From NCBI GenBank assembly GCA_052273485.1, contig DAVZID010000005.1:1-64000 (forward strand): a DNA stretch of 64,000 nt, given 5' to 3'. The translations under genes were made by a program, and so were the position numbers. The stretch comes from Anthropogastromicrobium sp052273485 (GTDB lineage Bacteria; Bacillota; Clostridia; Lachnospirales; Lachnospiraceae). The notes below the pieces were generated by a model. The model did not search any database and was not told the origin of the DNA. It was given only the letters and a program-made list of their open reading frames with translations. Shown in pieces: positions 9,252-19,010 of the stretch. The number at the start of each line of letters is the position of its first letter. Within the stretch, counting starts at the first letter, position 1.

Positions 9252-10372
9252 GCTAAAATCTTACGCGCCCTTTCCTGTAATGTAAAACAAGCTGCCTTTT
9301 TAACTGCATATTCTGACATTTTCTTTCTGCAATCCGCATTTTCATGTAAAAAAGTAATCGCCTCTGCTATTTCCTTCACTGAATCAGGATTTATCAGTAC
9401 AGCATGTCCTGTATCCAAAATATCCAGGTTAAAATCTCGATCAGATGAAACTACCGGAAGTCCACAGGCTACTGCCTCTAAAACAGCGTTGGAACACCCC
9501 TCATTCTGTGTAGGAAGTACAAAAACATCTGATGCACAGAGAAATTCTGGAACATCCTGTGGGGCAATTCGTTCACAGAACAACACATTCTTTGAATCTG
9601 GTACTTGTTTTCCTGTTCCTGCACAAATTACTTTAACCTCTGTACATTGATCAACAGCCTTAATCAGTCTTGTAATTCCTTTTCTTTCTGTAAACTGGCC
9701 TACATAGGAAACAATAAAAGCGTCATCTGGAAGTTTGTATTTCTTTCTTGCCTCTTTTTTATCACGCGGATAAAAGACGGCTGGATTTACGGCATTTACG
9801 AAAACGCCAACCTTTGCATCTGATGCAATTTTATGTTCAACCAGTCTTTTTTTATTGCTTGACGAAACTGCCACAAAGCCATTGCAGATGGCCGTTTCTT
9901 TTCGAACCTGTTCCAGACCAAAATTATTGACAGACCAGTCTGTACTCTCTCCATATGCGATAAAAGATGACTTATGAAACAATTTCCCCAGTCTGCAGGC
10001 ACAGATCCCAGCCACGCAGATAAAATGACCATAAAATGCATCTGGATTCAGCTGATATTTTCTGACTGTTGCTGCACAAACCTTCGTCATTGTATCTGCC
10101 GATATATGACTTAACCGAATTGGACCTATCTTTTTTTCTCCTGCATATAAAAAACGTGGACGATATACCTTTATCTGATTTCCAGATGAAGTTCTTTCTT
10201 CATAGACCTCTGGAACACTTCGCATCTTTAAGCTCCATACTGGAACTGGAGAAATCACCATCACCTCCACGCCCTGATCTGCCATAGCCCATGCAAGCTT
10301 CTGGACAAATACGTGCACAGATGGTGTCTCCTTACAAGGATACCTCTGCGAAATAATACATATTTTCTTCAT
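9224..10372 (-). CDS. GT4-family glycosyltransferase
   Basis: About 382 residues with the two Rossmann-like domains of GT-B enzymes. The N-terminus (MKKICIISQRYP) is typical. The C-terminal GT4 signature includes SYVGQFTERKGITRLI and the E-x7-E motif in PTQNEGCSNAVLEAVACGLPVV. It should add a hexose from a nucleotide sugar to the lipid-linked repeat unit at the cytoplasmic face. The start at 10372 is preferred over 10390 because AGGAG lies seven bases upstream. It overlaps the polymerase gene. The exact donor sugar is unknown. Confidence 0.88.
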   Translation of the reverse strand: MKKICIISQRYPCKETPSVHVFVQKLAWAMADQGVEVMVISPVPVWSLKMRSVPEVYEERTSSGNQIKVYRPRFLYAGEKKIGPIRLSHISADTMTKVCAATVRKYQLNPDAFYGHFICVAGICACRLGKLFHKSSFIAYGESTDWSVNNFGLEQVRKETAICNGFVAVSSSNKKRLVEHKIASDAKVGVFVNAVNPAVFYPRDKKEARKKYKLPDDAFIVSYVGQFTERKGITRLIKAVDQCTEVKVICAGTGKQVPDSKNVLFCERIAPQDVPEFLCASDVFVLPTQNEGCSNAVLEAVACGLPVVSSDRDFNLDILDTGHAVLINPDSVKEIAEAITFLHENADCRKKMSEYAVKKAACFTLQERARKILAWMDDAESF

Positions 10373-10416
10373 TTTTTCTCCTGACTGCATAAAACAGATG
10401 GCTGCACGGCAACCAT

Positions 10417-11235
10417 TTAAAATGGAAATGCCGCCTGCATTACATTTTTCTGTTGTTCTACCATTTGTGATGTAACATGATAATTATCATAAACATCATA
10501 CAGAGAGTGTATGGATTCCCGATTCAAATCCTTTTTTATATCATCAAGACCATATGATGAATAATAATCTGCATACTTAAATCCATCTCCCAGCATTGCA
10601 TTAGAAACCTTAATATGCAGATTGGGAATGTGAAAACTGTCTGCCAGAATAAGTCCATGCAGACTGCTCGACAAAACACATTCGCACTTTGCAATCTGCT
10701 CTGCTACAATCTCTGGTGACTGACGCACATTGATAATTAAAGATTTTGGAAACTGCTGCGCTAGCTGCATAAATACCGGCTCACCTTGTTCCTTATAATG
10801 AGCTATAATTCCTAACTCATATTTCTTTTCTATCGGACGATCAAATGCCCTTTCAGTCAGAATCCCACCATCACCAACTGGTATTTTCATTGGCTTTCCA
10901 AGCAGCTTCTCTACTCTTTGTTTGCTCAACTGCCCTCTCACCGCACAAAATTTCATATTGCCACGGTAAAACGGTGCATCCTCTCTCTGATCAATAAACC
11001 CTGTTCCCCACACAAACGTCTCGGGCCACAACTTTCCCGTAATCACTTCGGCACTGCTAAGCCACTTCTTCGAGCTGTATGTAAACTGTCCGAGTCCGCT
11101 TCCAATTCCGCTTAATTCACATGTAAGCGGTGTTCGTCTAACAATCTCATAGCCGAACAATCGCCTCATTAGATAGGCATTCAGCTTGTCCCCCATATTA
11201 TCTACATTTGCATAATATACTTTCAGTTTTCTCAT
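10417..11235 (-). CDS. polysaccharide pyruvyl transferase family protein
   Basis: A 272-residue protein beginning MRKLKVYYANVDNMGDKLNAYLMRRLFGY, the start typical of ExoV/CsaB-like ketal pyruvyl transferases. Later motifs include VGDGGILTERA and SSLHGLILADSFHIPNL, the latter carrying the family Ser-Ser-x-His segment. The enzyme would transfer pyruvate from phosphoenolpyruvate to a sugar of the repeat unit, making an acidic ketal. The start touches the stop of the preceding gene (TAATG), which indicates coupling. The acceptor sugar is not predictable. Confidence 0.85.
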   Translation of the reverse strand: MRKLKVYYANVDNMGDKLNAYLMRRLFGYEIVRRTPLTCELSGIGSGLGQFTYSSKKWLSSAEVITGKLWPETFVWGTGFIDQREDAPFYRGNMKFCAVRGQLSKQRVEKLLGKPMKIPVGDGGILTERAFDRPIEKKYELGIIAHYKEQGEPVFMQLAQQFPKSLIINVRQSPEIVAEQIAKCECVLSSSLHGLILADSFHIPNLHIKVSNAMLGDGFKYADYYSSYGLDDIKKDLNRESIHSLYDVYDNYHVTSQMVEQQKNVMQAAFPF

Positions 11236-11717
11236 TAGATTTCACCCTGTATAAAATCATCTATAATTTGAATCACATTTGATGGAATCTCATATTTTTT
11301 GCAGATTGGATGTGCCTTCGCATTTTTAATGACACTGCCAAGCTCATCCATCTCACGAACCACAAAGAGATAACCCTGACTTTCGAGTGCCTGCGCTACC
11401 TGCAGCTGATGATCATCAATATGCTCCTCGTATTTTTTTCTTCTCGGAACAGCAATCACCTGTTTTCCCATCTTTAATGCACTAACAAGTGCACCTGTCC
11501 CAGCATGTGATACAATCAGATCAGCATCCTTTTGCATTTTTTTAAACTGATCCACATCCATATATTTCTGATATGCATAGTGAACCGGCTTATAATCAGA
11601 AAGGCCTGTCTGTGCAATTACCTCTTCCTTTATCGTTCCATCTGCCACCAGATCATCCATAGCTTTAAGCAGACGATTAAACTGATATCCTCTTGATCCT
11701 ACACATACGAATATCAA
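11235..11717 (-). CDS. Alg13-like glycosyltransferase subunit (catalytic C-domain, PssE/EpsF type)
   Basis: A 160-residue GT28 C-terminal-type domain with VCVGSRGYQFNRL at the start and ADLIVSHAGTGALVSALKMGKQVIAVPR, the UDP-sugar binding motif with its conserved HAGTG. It is a half-enzyme needing the Alg14-like partner encoded just upstream (4-base overlap) to reach the membrane. Together they add the second sugar to the undecaprenyl-diphosphate-linked first sugar. Confidence 0.9.
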   Translation of the reverse strand: MIFVCVGSRGYQFNRLLKAMDDLVADGTIKEEVIAQTGLSDYKPVHYAYQKYMDVDQFKKMQKDADLIVSHAGTGALVSALKMGKQVIAVPRRKKYEEHIDDHQLQVAQALESQGYLFVVREMDELGSVIKNAKAHPICKKYEIPSNVIQIIDDFIQGEI

Positions 11718-12223
11718 TATATGCTACCTCCATATACTCCGTTGGGATAAACACTTTTTAATGTTTCCCACTGGTAAATAAATAAATCCGCCATTTTGTA
11801 TCCCCACTTTCCAGCTCTTGATCCATCCGTCACTCTCGCATAGGTCTCAATATAAATCAACTTTTTGCGTGTAATTTTAGCTAGCAGCGCAAACGGTACT
11901 GCAATCAAGGCTCCTGTCGTAATCACAACATCTGGACGCTCTTTTATCCATATTCCCAGTGTTTTGATGCACATGACAGCCATCTTCCACAATACAGCCT
12001 TATCATTTGATCCGGTCGACGGCAGAAAATAGTCCGCATCTGCTTCAAATAAAGTCTGCTCCGTTACCCAAAAACCATCATATTTTTTTAGCAGTGGCTT
12101 TAACTGGCGAAGCTGTTCGTAATGGCCACCCGAGCTTGATACAAGACACAGCTTAATTTTCTTTGATGATCTTGATACATTTGACCTCTTTAATCGCTTT
12201 ATTTTTTTCTCTTTCTTTTCCAT
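11714..12223 (-). CDS. Alg14-like membrane anchor subunit of a glycosyltransferase (PssD type)
   Basis: A 169-residue protein with LCLVSSSGGHYEQLRQLKPLL near residue 26 and ITTGALIAVPFALLAK near residue 115, both characteristic of the Alg14/PssD acceptor-binding half. A basic N-terminal extension (EKKEKKIKRLKRSNVSR) suits a membrane-surface protein. It overlaps the Alg13-like gene by four bases, ensuring equal synthesis. It follows the phosphoglycosyl transferase, consistent with action at the second sugar step. Confidence 0.9.
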   Translation of the reverse strand: MEKKEKKIKRLKRSNVSRSSKKIKLCLVSSSGGHYEQLRQLKPLLKKYDGFWVTEQTLFEADADYFLPSTGSNDKAVLWKMAVMCIKTLGIWIKERPDVVITTGALIAVPFALLAKITRKKLIYIETYARVTDGSRAGKWGYKMADLFIYQWETLKSVYPNGVYGGSIY

Positions 12224-12243
12224 TATTTTTCTTTCTTATCCTC

Positions 12244-13617
12244 TTACTTACGCTGCGAAGCCTGTTTTGCAAGACTCGCCGCCGTCTCCTCCTCAAAACC
12301 TTCCGTGCTTTCCTTTTTCAGGCAGACTTTTATTGTCAGCAAGATCAGCTTAACGTCTAATAATAAGCTCCAGTTTTCAATATAGTTCAAATCCATCACA
12401 AGCTTGTCATACGGACTAGTATTATACTTTCCATATACCTGCGCATATCCAGTCAATCCTCCTTGCATTCTGCTTCGCAGTGCAAATTCAGGAAGTTCTT
12501 TTGTGTACGCCTTTACATATTCCACTCGCTCCGGACGCGGTCCCACAATGCTCATATCTCCCTTTAAAATATTCCATAGCTGTGGAAGCTCATCAAGTCT
12601 CATTGCACGAATCACTTTTCCTACTTTTGTAATTCTAGAATCCATCTCAGTTGCTGGCGCTGGGCCTAACTTATCCGATCCTGGCTTCATACTGCGAAAT
12701 TTAACCATCTTGAACTCACAAAGATCTTTTGTACATCTGTCCTGAAAAAAGAAAACTGGTCCTCTGTCCTCTATTTTAATGGCAAACGCAATCAACAAAG
12801 TTAATGGTAATGTCAAAATCAAAATTGCTGCACTCAGGCAAATGTCAAATACCCTCTTTAATAAAAGTGCTTTTTTGTGTAATTTAAACTCCTCATACAT
12901 CAAAAGTGGCGTATCCAAAATATGCATCATGCGCATGCTTCGCATCTGTATATCAGGCAATGTCGGAACCAAAAACACACGAACTTCTTTTTCCGCACAC
13001 TCAGCAATAATTTTTTCTCGATAACTCTGCTCTGTCTCATATAGGATCACACCATCATACTCACTGCACAATTTATTAATCTGCTTATAAGCTGTTTTTC
13101 CGTCACACAAACTTGCCAAATTAAACTTTAAAGCTCTCTTTGTAAGCTTTTTTTGCAATGCTGACGCATCGGTGTCACTCACTAACACAACTTTTCTGGG
13201 AATGTTCATTGCAAAATAAATTTTATTCATCGCCCATGCCCAAAGTATAATAAGGACAAGCTGTACAAGAAAGATTGCAAAAAATGGCATTATGGATAAA
13301 ATATGATGTTTAAAAATGCTGCATGCCGCCCATCCACAGCCATTAGCAAAAATAAGGCTCAGCATTTGCGCGGTACAAATCTCGCTGATTCGGTAATTGC
13401 CAGATTTAAATCCACCATACAATCTTGCAAAGCAATCATAACAGCCAAGATAGAGCAGTAAAACCACCCACAAAATAGTATTTTGATGGATCAGTTTCAC
13501 GGCTGCAAAAATCGCAAAGATTGCAATTACAAGTAACCGAATCAAAAGATTTCCGAAAAACATTGCCCATCGCTTTTTACGACGCTGTTTTTCTCTTTCC
13601 TCTTTTTCCATGTTCAT
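12244..13617 (-). CDS. undecaprenyl-phosphate sugar phosphotransferase (initiating PGT, WbaP/CpsE type)
   Basis: 457 residues. An N-terminal region with four or five transmembrane segments is followed by a CoA-binding-like domain and, from about residue 255, the bacterial sugar transferase domain. The latter shows KRVFDICLSAAILILTLPL, the KFRSM motif, and LRLDELPQLWN-like and GDMSIVGPRPE motifs (here MRLDELPQLWNILKGDMSIVGPRPE in parts). It transfers a sugar-phosphate to undecaprenyl phosphate, starting the EPS repeat unit. It is the first EPS gene in transcription order, only 32 bases after the secreted transglutaminase-like gene, so it may belong to the same transcript. Confidence 0.92.
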   Translation of the reverse strand: MNMEKEEREKQRRKKRWAMFFGNLLIRLLVIAIFAIFAAVKLIHQNTILWVVLLLYLGCYDCFARLYGGFKSGNYRISEICTAQMLSLIFANGCGWAACSIFKHHILSIMPFFAIFLVQLVLIILWAWAMNKIYFAMNIPRKVVLVSDTDASALQKKLTKRALKFNLASLCDGKTAYKQINKLCSEYDGVILYETEQSYREKIIAECAEKEVRVFLVPTLPDIQMRSMRMMHILDTPLLMYEEFKLHKKALLLKRVFDICLSAAILILTLPLTLLIAFAIKIEDRGPVFFFQDRCTKDLCEFKMVKFRSMKPGSDKLGPAPATEMDSRITKVGKVIRAMRLDELPQLWNILKGDMSIVGPRPERVEYVKAYTKELPEFALRSRMQGGLTGYAQVYGKYNTSPYDKLVMDLNYIENWSLLLDVKLILLTIKVCLKKESTEGFEEETAASLAKQASQRK

Positions 13618-13649
13618 TTTCTATATTCATTCCTTTTTTATTTTGTATC

Positions 13650-15866
13650 TTAAAGATCTTTTGAAAATATCACTGTCTGTGATCGCTCACCATAATACAT
13701 CTTATTTTCATTCAGTCGAAAAGCTCTGACACTATATCGATGCTCCCCTTCACCTGCGCGAGTTCGATATCTCTGAGCCATACCATTTGTTATCTTTTTT
13801 ATTACCTTCCAACTTCCACTTTCGGTCTGCTCATAAATCACATAACCATCCGCTCCTGAAACGACATTCCAAGAAATTTCAAGTCTGGAAGAGGTGCTTT
13901 CTTTTACGCTGACACCTGTTACCTTTTGTGGAAGCGCAAAGCCTGTTATCACGGATTGGTACGGCGAATATGCTCTCGTTTTTCCAGTCTGAATAAAAGC
14001 ACGTATCCGATAGTCGTAGGCATCACTATTTTTTACGATATGGCTATAGCTTTGAATTGATGATGCATTGATTCGCTTTAGTGTGTGATATGTATCCTCA
14101 TTGACACTTTTATATTCAATAACATAACCATCTGCTGATGGCACTTCTGTCCACACTAATTTTACCTTTGCTGTATATGGAATCTGACGTAGCACAGGCG
14201 ATTCTGGTAAAAATCGTATATTAAGTGCTTCTATATGCTTTTCTGATTGCGTATCTGAAAGTGTAACAAAGACAAGCTGACCTTTTTTGATCGAAAGCTC
14301 CGAGATCACATGGGCGGATGCCGCCATCTCCCAGCTATATGGATTGCTTGGATTCCAGACATAAACTCGTGCAAAATCAGTAAAATACAGCAGCCCATTT
14401 TGCATATGGCTGTAGTATGCCTTTACCGTTACCGATGACACTGGTTTTACATTGCTGCCCCATAAATCATTTGAAGAATACAATATTCCATTTTTGCAAA
14501 AATACCATTTTCCCTGAATCAGCGAATAATCACCCGGAATGTTATCTGCAAATAGTGCAGTACTGTAGACTCCACTTTTGTCTGCCGCTGGAAGTTCATC
14601 CATACTACTTTGCGGTGTCCATCCCCGATGTCCGAGAGCACTTATTTCCTCATCACTTTTTAAGAAATACTTATGGTAAACAAAACCCTCATCGCTATAA
14701 TCGTCATTATAAAAATCAAGATAGGTCTTCTTTCCAGTAAATACTGGATCATCTGATGTCAAATCTGCATGATACCAGATGCCGTCAATGCAAAGCAAAT
14801 TCCAGGCATGATTCATCGCATCGCTTCCTAATACATATGAGTCAATTCCTACTTTGCTTAACAAATACGAATATGCCAATGCATAGCCATTGCACACCGC
14901 CCTTCCGTTTACAAGTGCACCATAGGCATTATAGGCACTTTTCGGCAGTGCATGATTTAAATATTCCTGATACGCATAGTCGCATTCCCTTACCAACCAA
15001 TCATGAAGAAGTAGTGCTGCCTCAAGCTGTGATCTTGCCACACTGGCATACTCCATTGCCACTGCCGCTTCACTGTAGAGTGCTGCCAAATCTGTTTGAA
15101 TTTTTTCTGAATTTGGCTTTCCATAGCTATCACAATAATTGCTGTAATAGCCTGCCTTAAATACTTTTATGACTCCATCTGTCGTACAAGAATAGCTAAA
15201 TCCTCCTGATAAAAAGAAGCAGTCTCCAAGAATACATGAACGGTATACCTTTCGAACCTGATCAAGATCAGTATTTCGATTCAGATTCAAATCTGCGATT
15301 TCAATATCAGTTGTATTGTTTTTAATCGCTTCCTGCACACGACTCTTAAAAACCGCCTGCCACGCATCCTCATTTGCAATTGCGGATGGCTGATCACCAA
15401 AATACTGTGCCTCAAAGTCACCATTCTGCGGCAACGGTACGCTGTCCTCGTATTGAATCAGCTGCATTGAGACTTCAGAGGAGGCTTCGGAGGAAGTGGA
15501 AGCTTCAGAAGTTGGTTCCTCAAAGGAGGCGACTTCAGTGGTTGATTCCTCAGAGGTGAGTTCTTCAGAGGCTGGTTCTTCAAAGGTAGAAATTTCTACT
15601 GGTTCACCTTGTGTTGTGATTTCTGGTTGTGATTCGGACTCAGATTCAAACTCGAATGCTGGGACTGACGTAGATTCCATCTCAGGTTCAAGCTCTGATT
15701 CCAAAGATTCCGTTTCAAACACTTCATCTGTCTCTGTTTCAGTTTCAAATCCAGTTTCAAATTCACTTTCAGATGGCTGTTCCTGTGCCATTGATGAATA
15801 TGGCAAAAGAACGGTAAAAATCATACTCATTGCTGCCACAATCAGTGTATTTTTCCCTTTTTTCAT
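13650..15866 (-). CDS. secreted transglutaminase-like protein with Ser/Glu-rich linker and FN3-like repeats
   Basis: 738 residues. A signal peptide covers about residues 1-28 (cleavage near SSMAQ-E). Residues 29-135 form an extended Ser/Thr/Glu-rich linker. Residues 280-375 match the transglutaminase-like/protease fold with the triad Cys325 (GRAVCNGYALAYSYL), His353 (MNHAWNLL) and Asp368 (HADLTSDDP). The last 200 residues hold two fibronectin-III-like modules. No LPXTG anchor is visible. It lies between the BspA-like gene and the EPS operon on the same strand, suggesting a role at the cell surface such as crosslinking or proteolysis of wall or matrix proteins. The substrate is unknown. Confidence 0.85.
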   Translation of the reverse strand: MKKGKNTLIVAAMSMIFTVLLPYSSMAQEQPSESEFETGFETETETDEVFETESLESELEPEMESTSVPAFEFESESESQPEITTQGEPVEISTFEEPASEELTSEESTTEVASFEEPTSEASTSSEASSEVSMQLIQYEDSVPLPQNGDFEAQYFGDQPSAIANEDAWQAVFKSRVQEAIKNNTTDIEIADLNLNRNTDLDQVRKVYRSCILGDCFFLSGGFSYSCTTDGVIKVFKAGYYSNYCDSYGKPNSEKIQTDLAALYSEAAVAMEYASVARSQLEAALLLHDWLVRECDYAYQEYLNHALPKSAYNAYGALVNGRAVCNGYALAYSYLLSKVGIDSYVLGSDAMNHAWNLLCIDGIWYHADLTSDDPVFTGKKTYLDFYNDDYSDEGFVYHKYFLKSDEEISALGHRGWTPQSSMDELPAADKSGVYSTALFADNIPGDYSLIQGKWYFCKNGILYSSNDLWGSNVKPVSSVTVKAYYSHMQNGLLYFTDFARVYVWNPSNPYSWEMAASAHVISELSIKKGQLVFVTLSDTQSEKHIEALNIRFLPESPVLRQIPYTAKVKLVWTEVPSADGYVIEYKSVNEDTYHTLKRINASSIQSYSHIVKNSDAYDYRIRAFIQTGKTRAYSPYQSVITGFALPQKVTGVSVKESTSSRLEISWNVVSGADGYVIYEQTESGSWKVIKKITNGMAQRYRTRAGEGEHRYSVRAFRLNENKMYYGERSQTVIFSKDL

Positions 15867-15879
15867 AAATTCCTCATAC

Positions 15880-15911
15880 GAATGGTCGAAGGTTTACAGC
15901 CCCCGACCATT
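15880..15911 (-). promoter_or_regulatory. inverted repeat before the transglutaminase-like gene
   Basis: GAATGGTCG (15880-15888) and CGACCATTC (15903-15911) form a perfect 9-bp stem, about 14 bases upstream of the gene start. On the plus strand it is followed by T-rich sequence. On the coding strand there is no T-run, so it is more likely a leader hairpin or operator than a terminator. Confidence 0.5.
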
Positions 15912-15979
15912 CTTATTTTTGTTTTATGTTCTATGCTCTTTATTTTGTACTTTTATTTCATACTCTTTGCTTTTAGTTT

Positions 15980-18666
15980 TTACTTTGTGCTTACAATTTC
16001 TCCATAATCACTGTAAACCTTAACCCCATTAACCAATCGATATGCTCTCATTGCAAAGTGATACGTTGCTCCCTTTGTCATCTTCTTTCCATATGTAAGC
16101 ACATCTATATCGGTCACATTCTTGATTGCCTTATACTTATTGGTATCTGGATAATACAGATAAATAACATAGCCATCTGCATCCTCTACCTTGTTCCAAG
16201 TAAATGTGATCTTTCCATTCGCTGCCTGTTTTATCGTGAAGTTCTGTGGTGAACCAGTGATTACATCTCCAGAAAGAATACTCGAATAATCTCCGTAAAC
16301 CTTCTTTTTGTTCACCGTCACAAATGCTCGAATCTTGTAATAATACATCGTGCTTTCTCTGACCACATTGACATAGTTTGTAGCACTTGCCTGTGTCACA
16401 GTTTTTAATACACTGTACTTTCCATCTTCTGCATTACTTCTATAGATTACATAACCCTCACAACCATTTACTTTACTCCATATAATACGAATCTTGTTGT
16501 ACGCTGCCATATTTACACTTTGAAGTGTCGGCGCTGCCGGAAGCGCTTTCGCGCTCATCGGTTCAGATTCTTCCAAAAATACTTTCTCATTTCCATCAAG
16601 ATAGTATGGCGCTGCTTTATATGTATAAGTCACACCACAAGTTACCGTATTCACATAACTTAAAATGGTTTTATCCGTAATGTATTTCAAAGTTGAATAA
16701 CTTCCGTCATCCTTCATACGATAAAGTACATAACCATCTGCATCCTCGCATGCTGTCCAACTGATTTTCAGCTTATTATAGGCTGGTGCTGTAATCTCTG
16801 TGATTAAGAAAGGATCCCTGACAGGCTCTTGTCCTACAAAAGGTATATTATTTACTTTTGCATAAGTTTCTGCATAGGAACCAAAAATTCCATAGATTAC
16901 AAGTCGAGGACAATTATCAAATGCATGATCTTCAATCTTTGTTACAGAGGCCGGTATGACTGCTTTTTCCAGATTCTCTGCATTTGCTGCTATATATGCT
17001 GGAATTGTTTCCATTCCAGACTCGAAAATGATCTCCTTCAGGTATTCGCAGCCTCCAAACGTTCCTATACCAGAAGCATCACGATTTCCTTTTGTCACAT
17101 NNNNNNNNNNNNNNNNNNNNNNNNNNNNNNNNNNNNNNNNNNNNNNNNNNNNNNNNNNNNNNNNNNNNNNNNNNNNNNNNNNNNNNNNNNNNNNNNNNNN
17201 CGCTAAATGCTCCATCGTCCACCCTTGTGATCGTTCCCGGAATGGTGATACTTGTTAAGCTGCTCTCTGTAAATGCTCTGTATCCTATCGTTGTTAATCC
17301 TTCTGATAAGGTTACCTGTGACAGGCGGCTTGTATGATAAAACGCTTGATCTTCTATCGTCTTTACACTTGCTGGAATCACAACACTCTTTAATCCACTC
17401 TCCGCAAATGCATTGAATCCTATCTTCTTTGCACTTGTCGGAATTTCAGTTCGTTCCATGTTTTCTGCTTTTGACGCTATATCTTCTGGAACTGCTTCAA
17501 TTCCATCCTCAAAGATAATCTCCTTCAGATACTCGCAGCCTCCAAACGTTCCTATACCAGAAGCATCACGATTTCCTTTTGTCACATTCTTTGGTACTGT
17601 TATACTTGTAATTCTAGTTCCTACTATCATTCTCCAGCCTATCGACGTAATGTTCTCCGACAGCTTCAGACTCTCCAGTCTTTCACATCCTTCAAAAATA
17701 CTACTTCCTAATACTGCCTTTGTGTATTCGTCTCCGTCTACAAACGTTGCACTTACAAGCTGACTTTCGCTAAATGCTCCATCGTCCACCCTTGTGATCG
17801 TTCCCGGAATGGTGATACTTGTCAAACTACTTTCTGCGAATGCTCTACTTCCTATCGTAGTTAATCCTTCTGGCAAGTTTATTTTTGTTATTGTTTGATT
17901 TTTGTAAAAAGCCTGAGCACCAATTGCTGTTACAAAATATTCCCCGATAATTGCTGGAATTGTTACTATACTCTCTGTTCCTATATATCCAACTATTGTT
18001 GCCTTATTATTCGATACTTGATACTGAAAATTTCCCTCAACTAATGTATCTGCCAAATACCCTTCTGTTTCTGCCTCATCAAATGATTCTAATTCCTGTG
18101 TCTGTGTTTCAATTTCTGATTCACTCTCAAGCTCACTCTCAAATTCTGTTTCAAATTCAGATTCTAATTCAGGCTCTGTTTCTGCTTCAACCGTAGGCTC
18201 TGTTTCCTGTTCAGATATGCTCTCTGCAGCTGCCTCAGTAGCTTCTTCGCTTGTCTGAATCTCACTTGTTTCTTCACTTATCTGAGTTTCAGCTGCTTCT
18301 ACCTGTTCTGAACTTTCAACTTCCGATTGTGTTACTGTATTTTCTACAACAGTCTCACCAACTAAAACGTCCTCTACTACAGTTACCTGCATTTCCTGTG
18401 GATATGTACTTGCTTCCTCTGGATATTCTATAGCCTCTGTCTCTGGCACTGCTTCAGGTACCGTTTCAATCTGTACAGGTTGTTCTGTCGTCTCAATTTC
18501 TATTTTATTTAATGTTTCTTCACTTTGGAAATCGAATTCTTCTGTTGAATCCTCCTGTACAGTGGAAGCGCCTTCCAAAGTTTCCGCCCAAGTACCCATA
18601 CCTGCTACTAATCATTGTGATACTAAGCCCTATAGCGACTCCTCGTTTTAGTAAATTCTTCCTCAT
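15980..18666 (-). CDS. BspA-type leucine-rich-repeat surface protein; signal peptide frameshifted, internal assembly gap
   Basis: One gene in three readable pieces. Translation probably starts at 18666 (MRKNLLKRGVAIGLSITM..., ribosome site GGGAG), but the signal peptide runs out of frame. Removing one T near 18612 joins it to the open frame that begins at 18599 and restores a normal signal peptide ending LVAGMGTWA. A Glu/Ser/Thr-rich linker (about 180 residues) is followed by LRR_5/BspA repeats with the pattern LTSITIPGTITRVDDGAF, and then three FN3-like modules up to 15980. The N-run at 17101-17200 interrupts the repeats. No sortase signal is visible. Such proteins bind host or matrix ligands. 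It is the likely first gene of the surface-protein/EPS region. Confidence 0.75.
17101..17200. other. assembly gap (100 N) inside BspA repeats
   Basis: The base before the gap matches position 17587 and the base after it matches 17768 in a near-identical upstream repeat copy. The missing piece is therefore probably the equivalent of 17588-17767, 180 bases. With 180 bases instead of 100, the reading frames on both sides agree (left frame phase 1, right phase 2, shift of 80). Confidence 0.8.
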
Positions 18667-18688
18667 TGTTCTCTCCCTTCCATTTCTT

Positions 18689-18722
18689 AAGCTTGGCTTA
18701 TCTTTTGTATTAAGCCAAACTT
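18689..18722 (-). promoter_or_regulatory. hairpin in the leader of the BspA-like gene
   Basis: TTGGCTTA (18693-18700) and TAAGCCAA (18711-18718) form a perfect stem, extended by AAG/CTT across one mismatch. A TATAAA just upstream on the minus strand could be the -10 box, placing the RNA start at the hairpin. No good -35 box is visible at the expected distance. Confidence 0.5.
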
Positions 18723-18822
18723 TTATATGGTGTCATTTACAATACTTGGAGAGTTGCTTTTCCTAAGATTTCATTTTTTCTATCTTCTTATTCTCTCTTT
18801 TTCCATTTTCTTTCTGCATTTT

Positions 18823-18854
18823 GCTGTTTCTTAAAGCAGACTTTATGAAACAGC
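18823..18854. other. near-perfect 32-bp inverted repeat, candidate serine-recombinase crossover site 1
   Basis: GCTGTTTCTTAAAG (18823-18836), spacer CAGA, then CTTTATGAAACAGC (18841-18854). The arms match at 13 of 14 positions. Its size and symmetry resemble crossover sites of serine recombinases, and the recombinase gene lies 150 bases away. A regulator operator is an alternative. Confidence 0.5.
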
Positions 18855-18879
18855 TGTGATATACTTTTAATAACATAAA

Positions 18880-18897
18880 TGCCAGAGGCATTTGCAA
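18880..18897. repeat. short hairpin between the two recombination-like sites
   Basis: AAATGCC and GGCATTT with a 3-base loop form a compact hairpin in the otherwise AT-rich, gene-free stretch between the BspA-like gene and the recombinase. It could end the recombinase transcript, although the T-run is poor, or be an operator. Confidence 0.4.
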
Positions 18898-18978
18898 CTT
18901 TTTAAGGTGTTTTTTGCAATATTTGTTTTGCAATGCCTAGATTTTTACCTAAAATCTCTTTTAGTCACAACAACCGTT

Positions 18979-19010
18979 GCTGTTTCACAAAGTCTACTTA
19001 TCAAAACGTC
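18979..19010. other. second recombination-like site, inverted relative to site 1
   Basis: GCTGTTTCACAAAG-TCTA-CTTATCAAAACGTC. The left arm and spacer match site 1 read on the opposite strand (GCTGTTTCATAAAG-TCTG); the right arm is degenerate. It overlaps the last codons of the recombinase. The two centres are about 156 bases apart. Confidence 0.4.

Noticed and set aside
14417..15160. Plus-strand ORFs opposite the transglutaminase-like gene
   Set aside because: Antisense shadows without ribosome sites or recognisable protein features.
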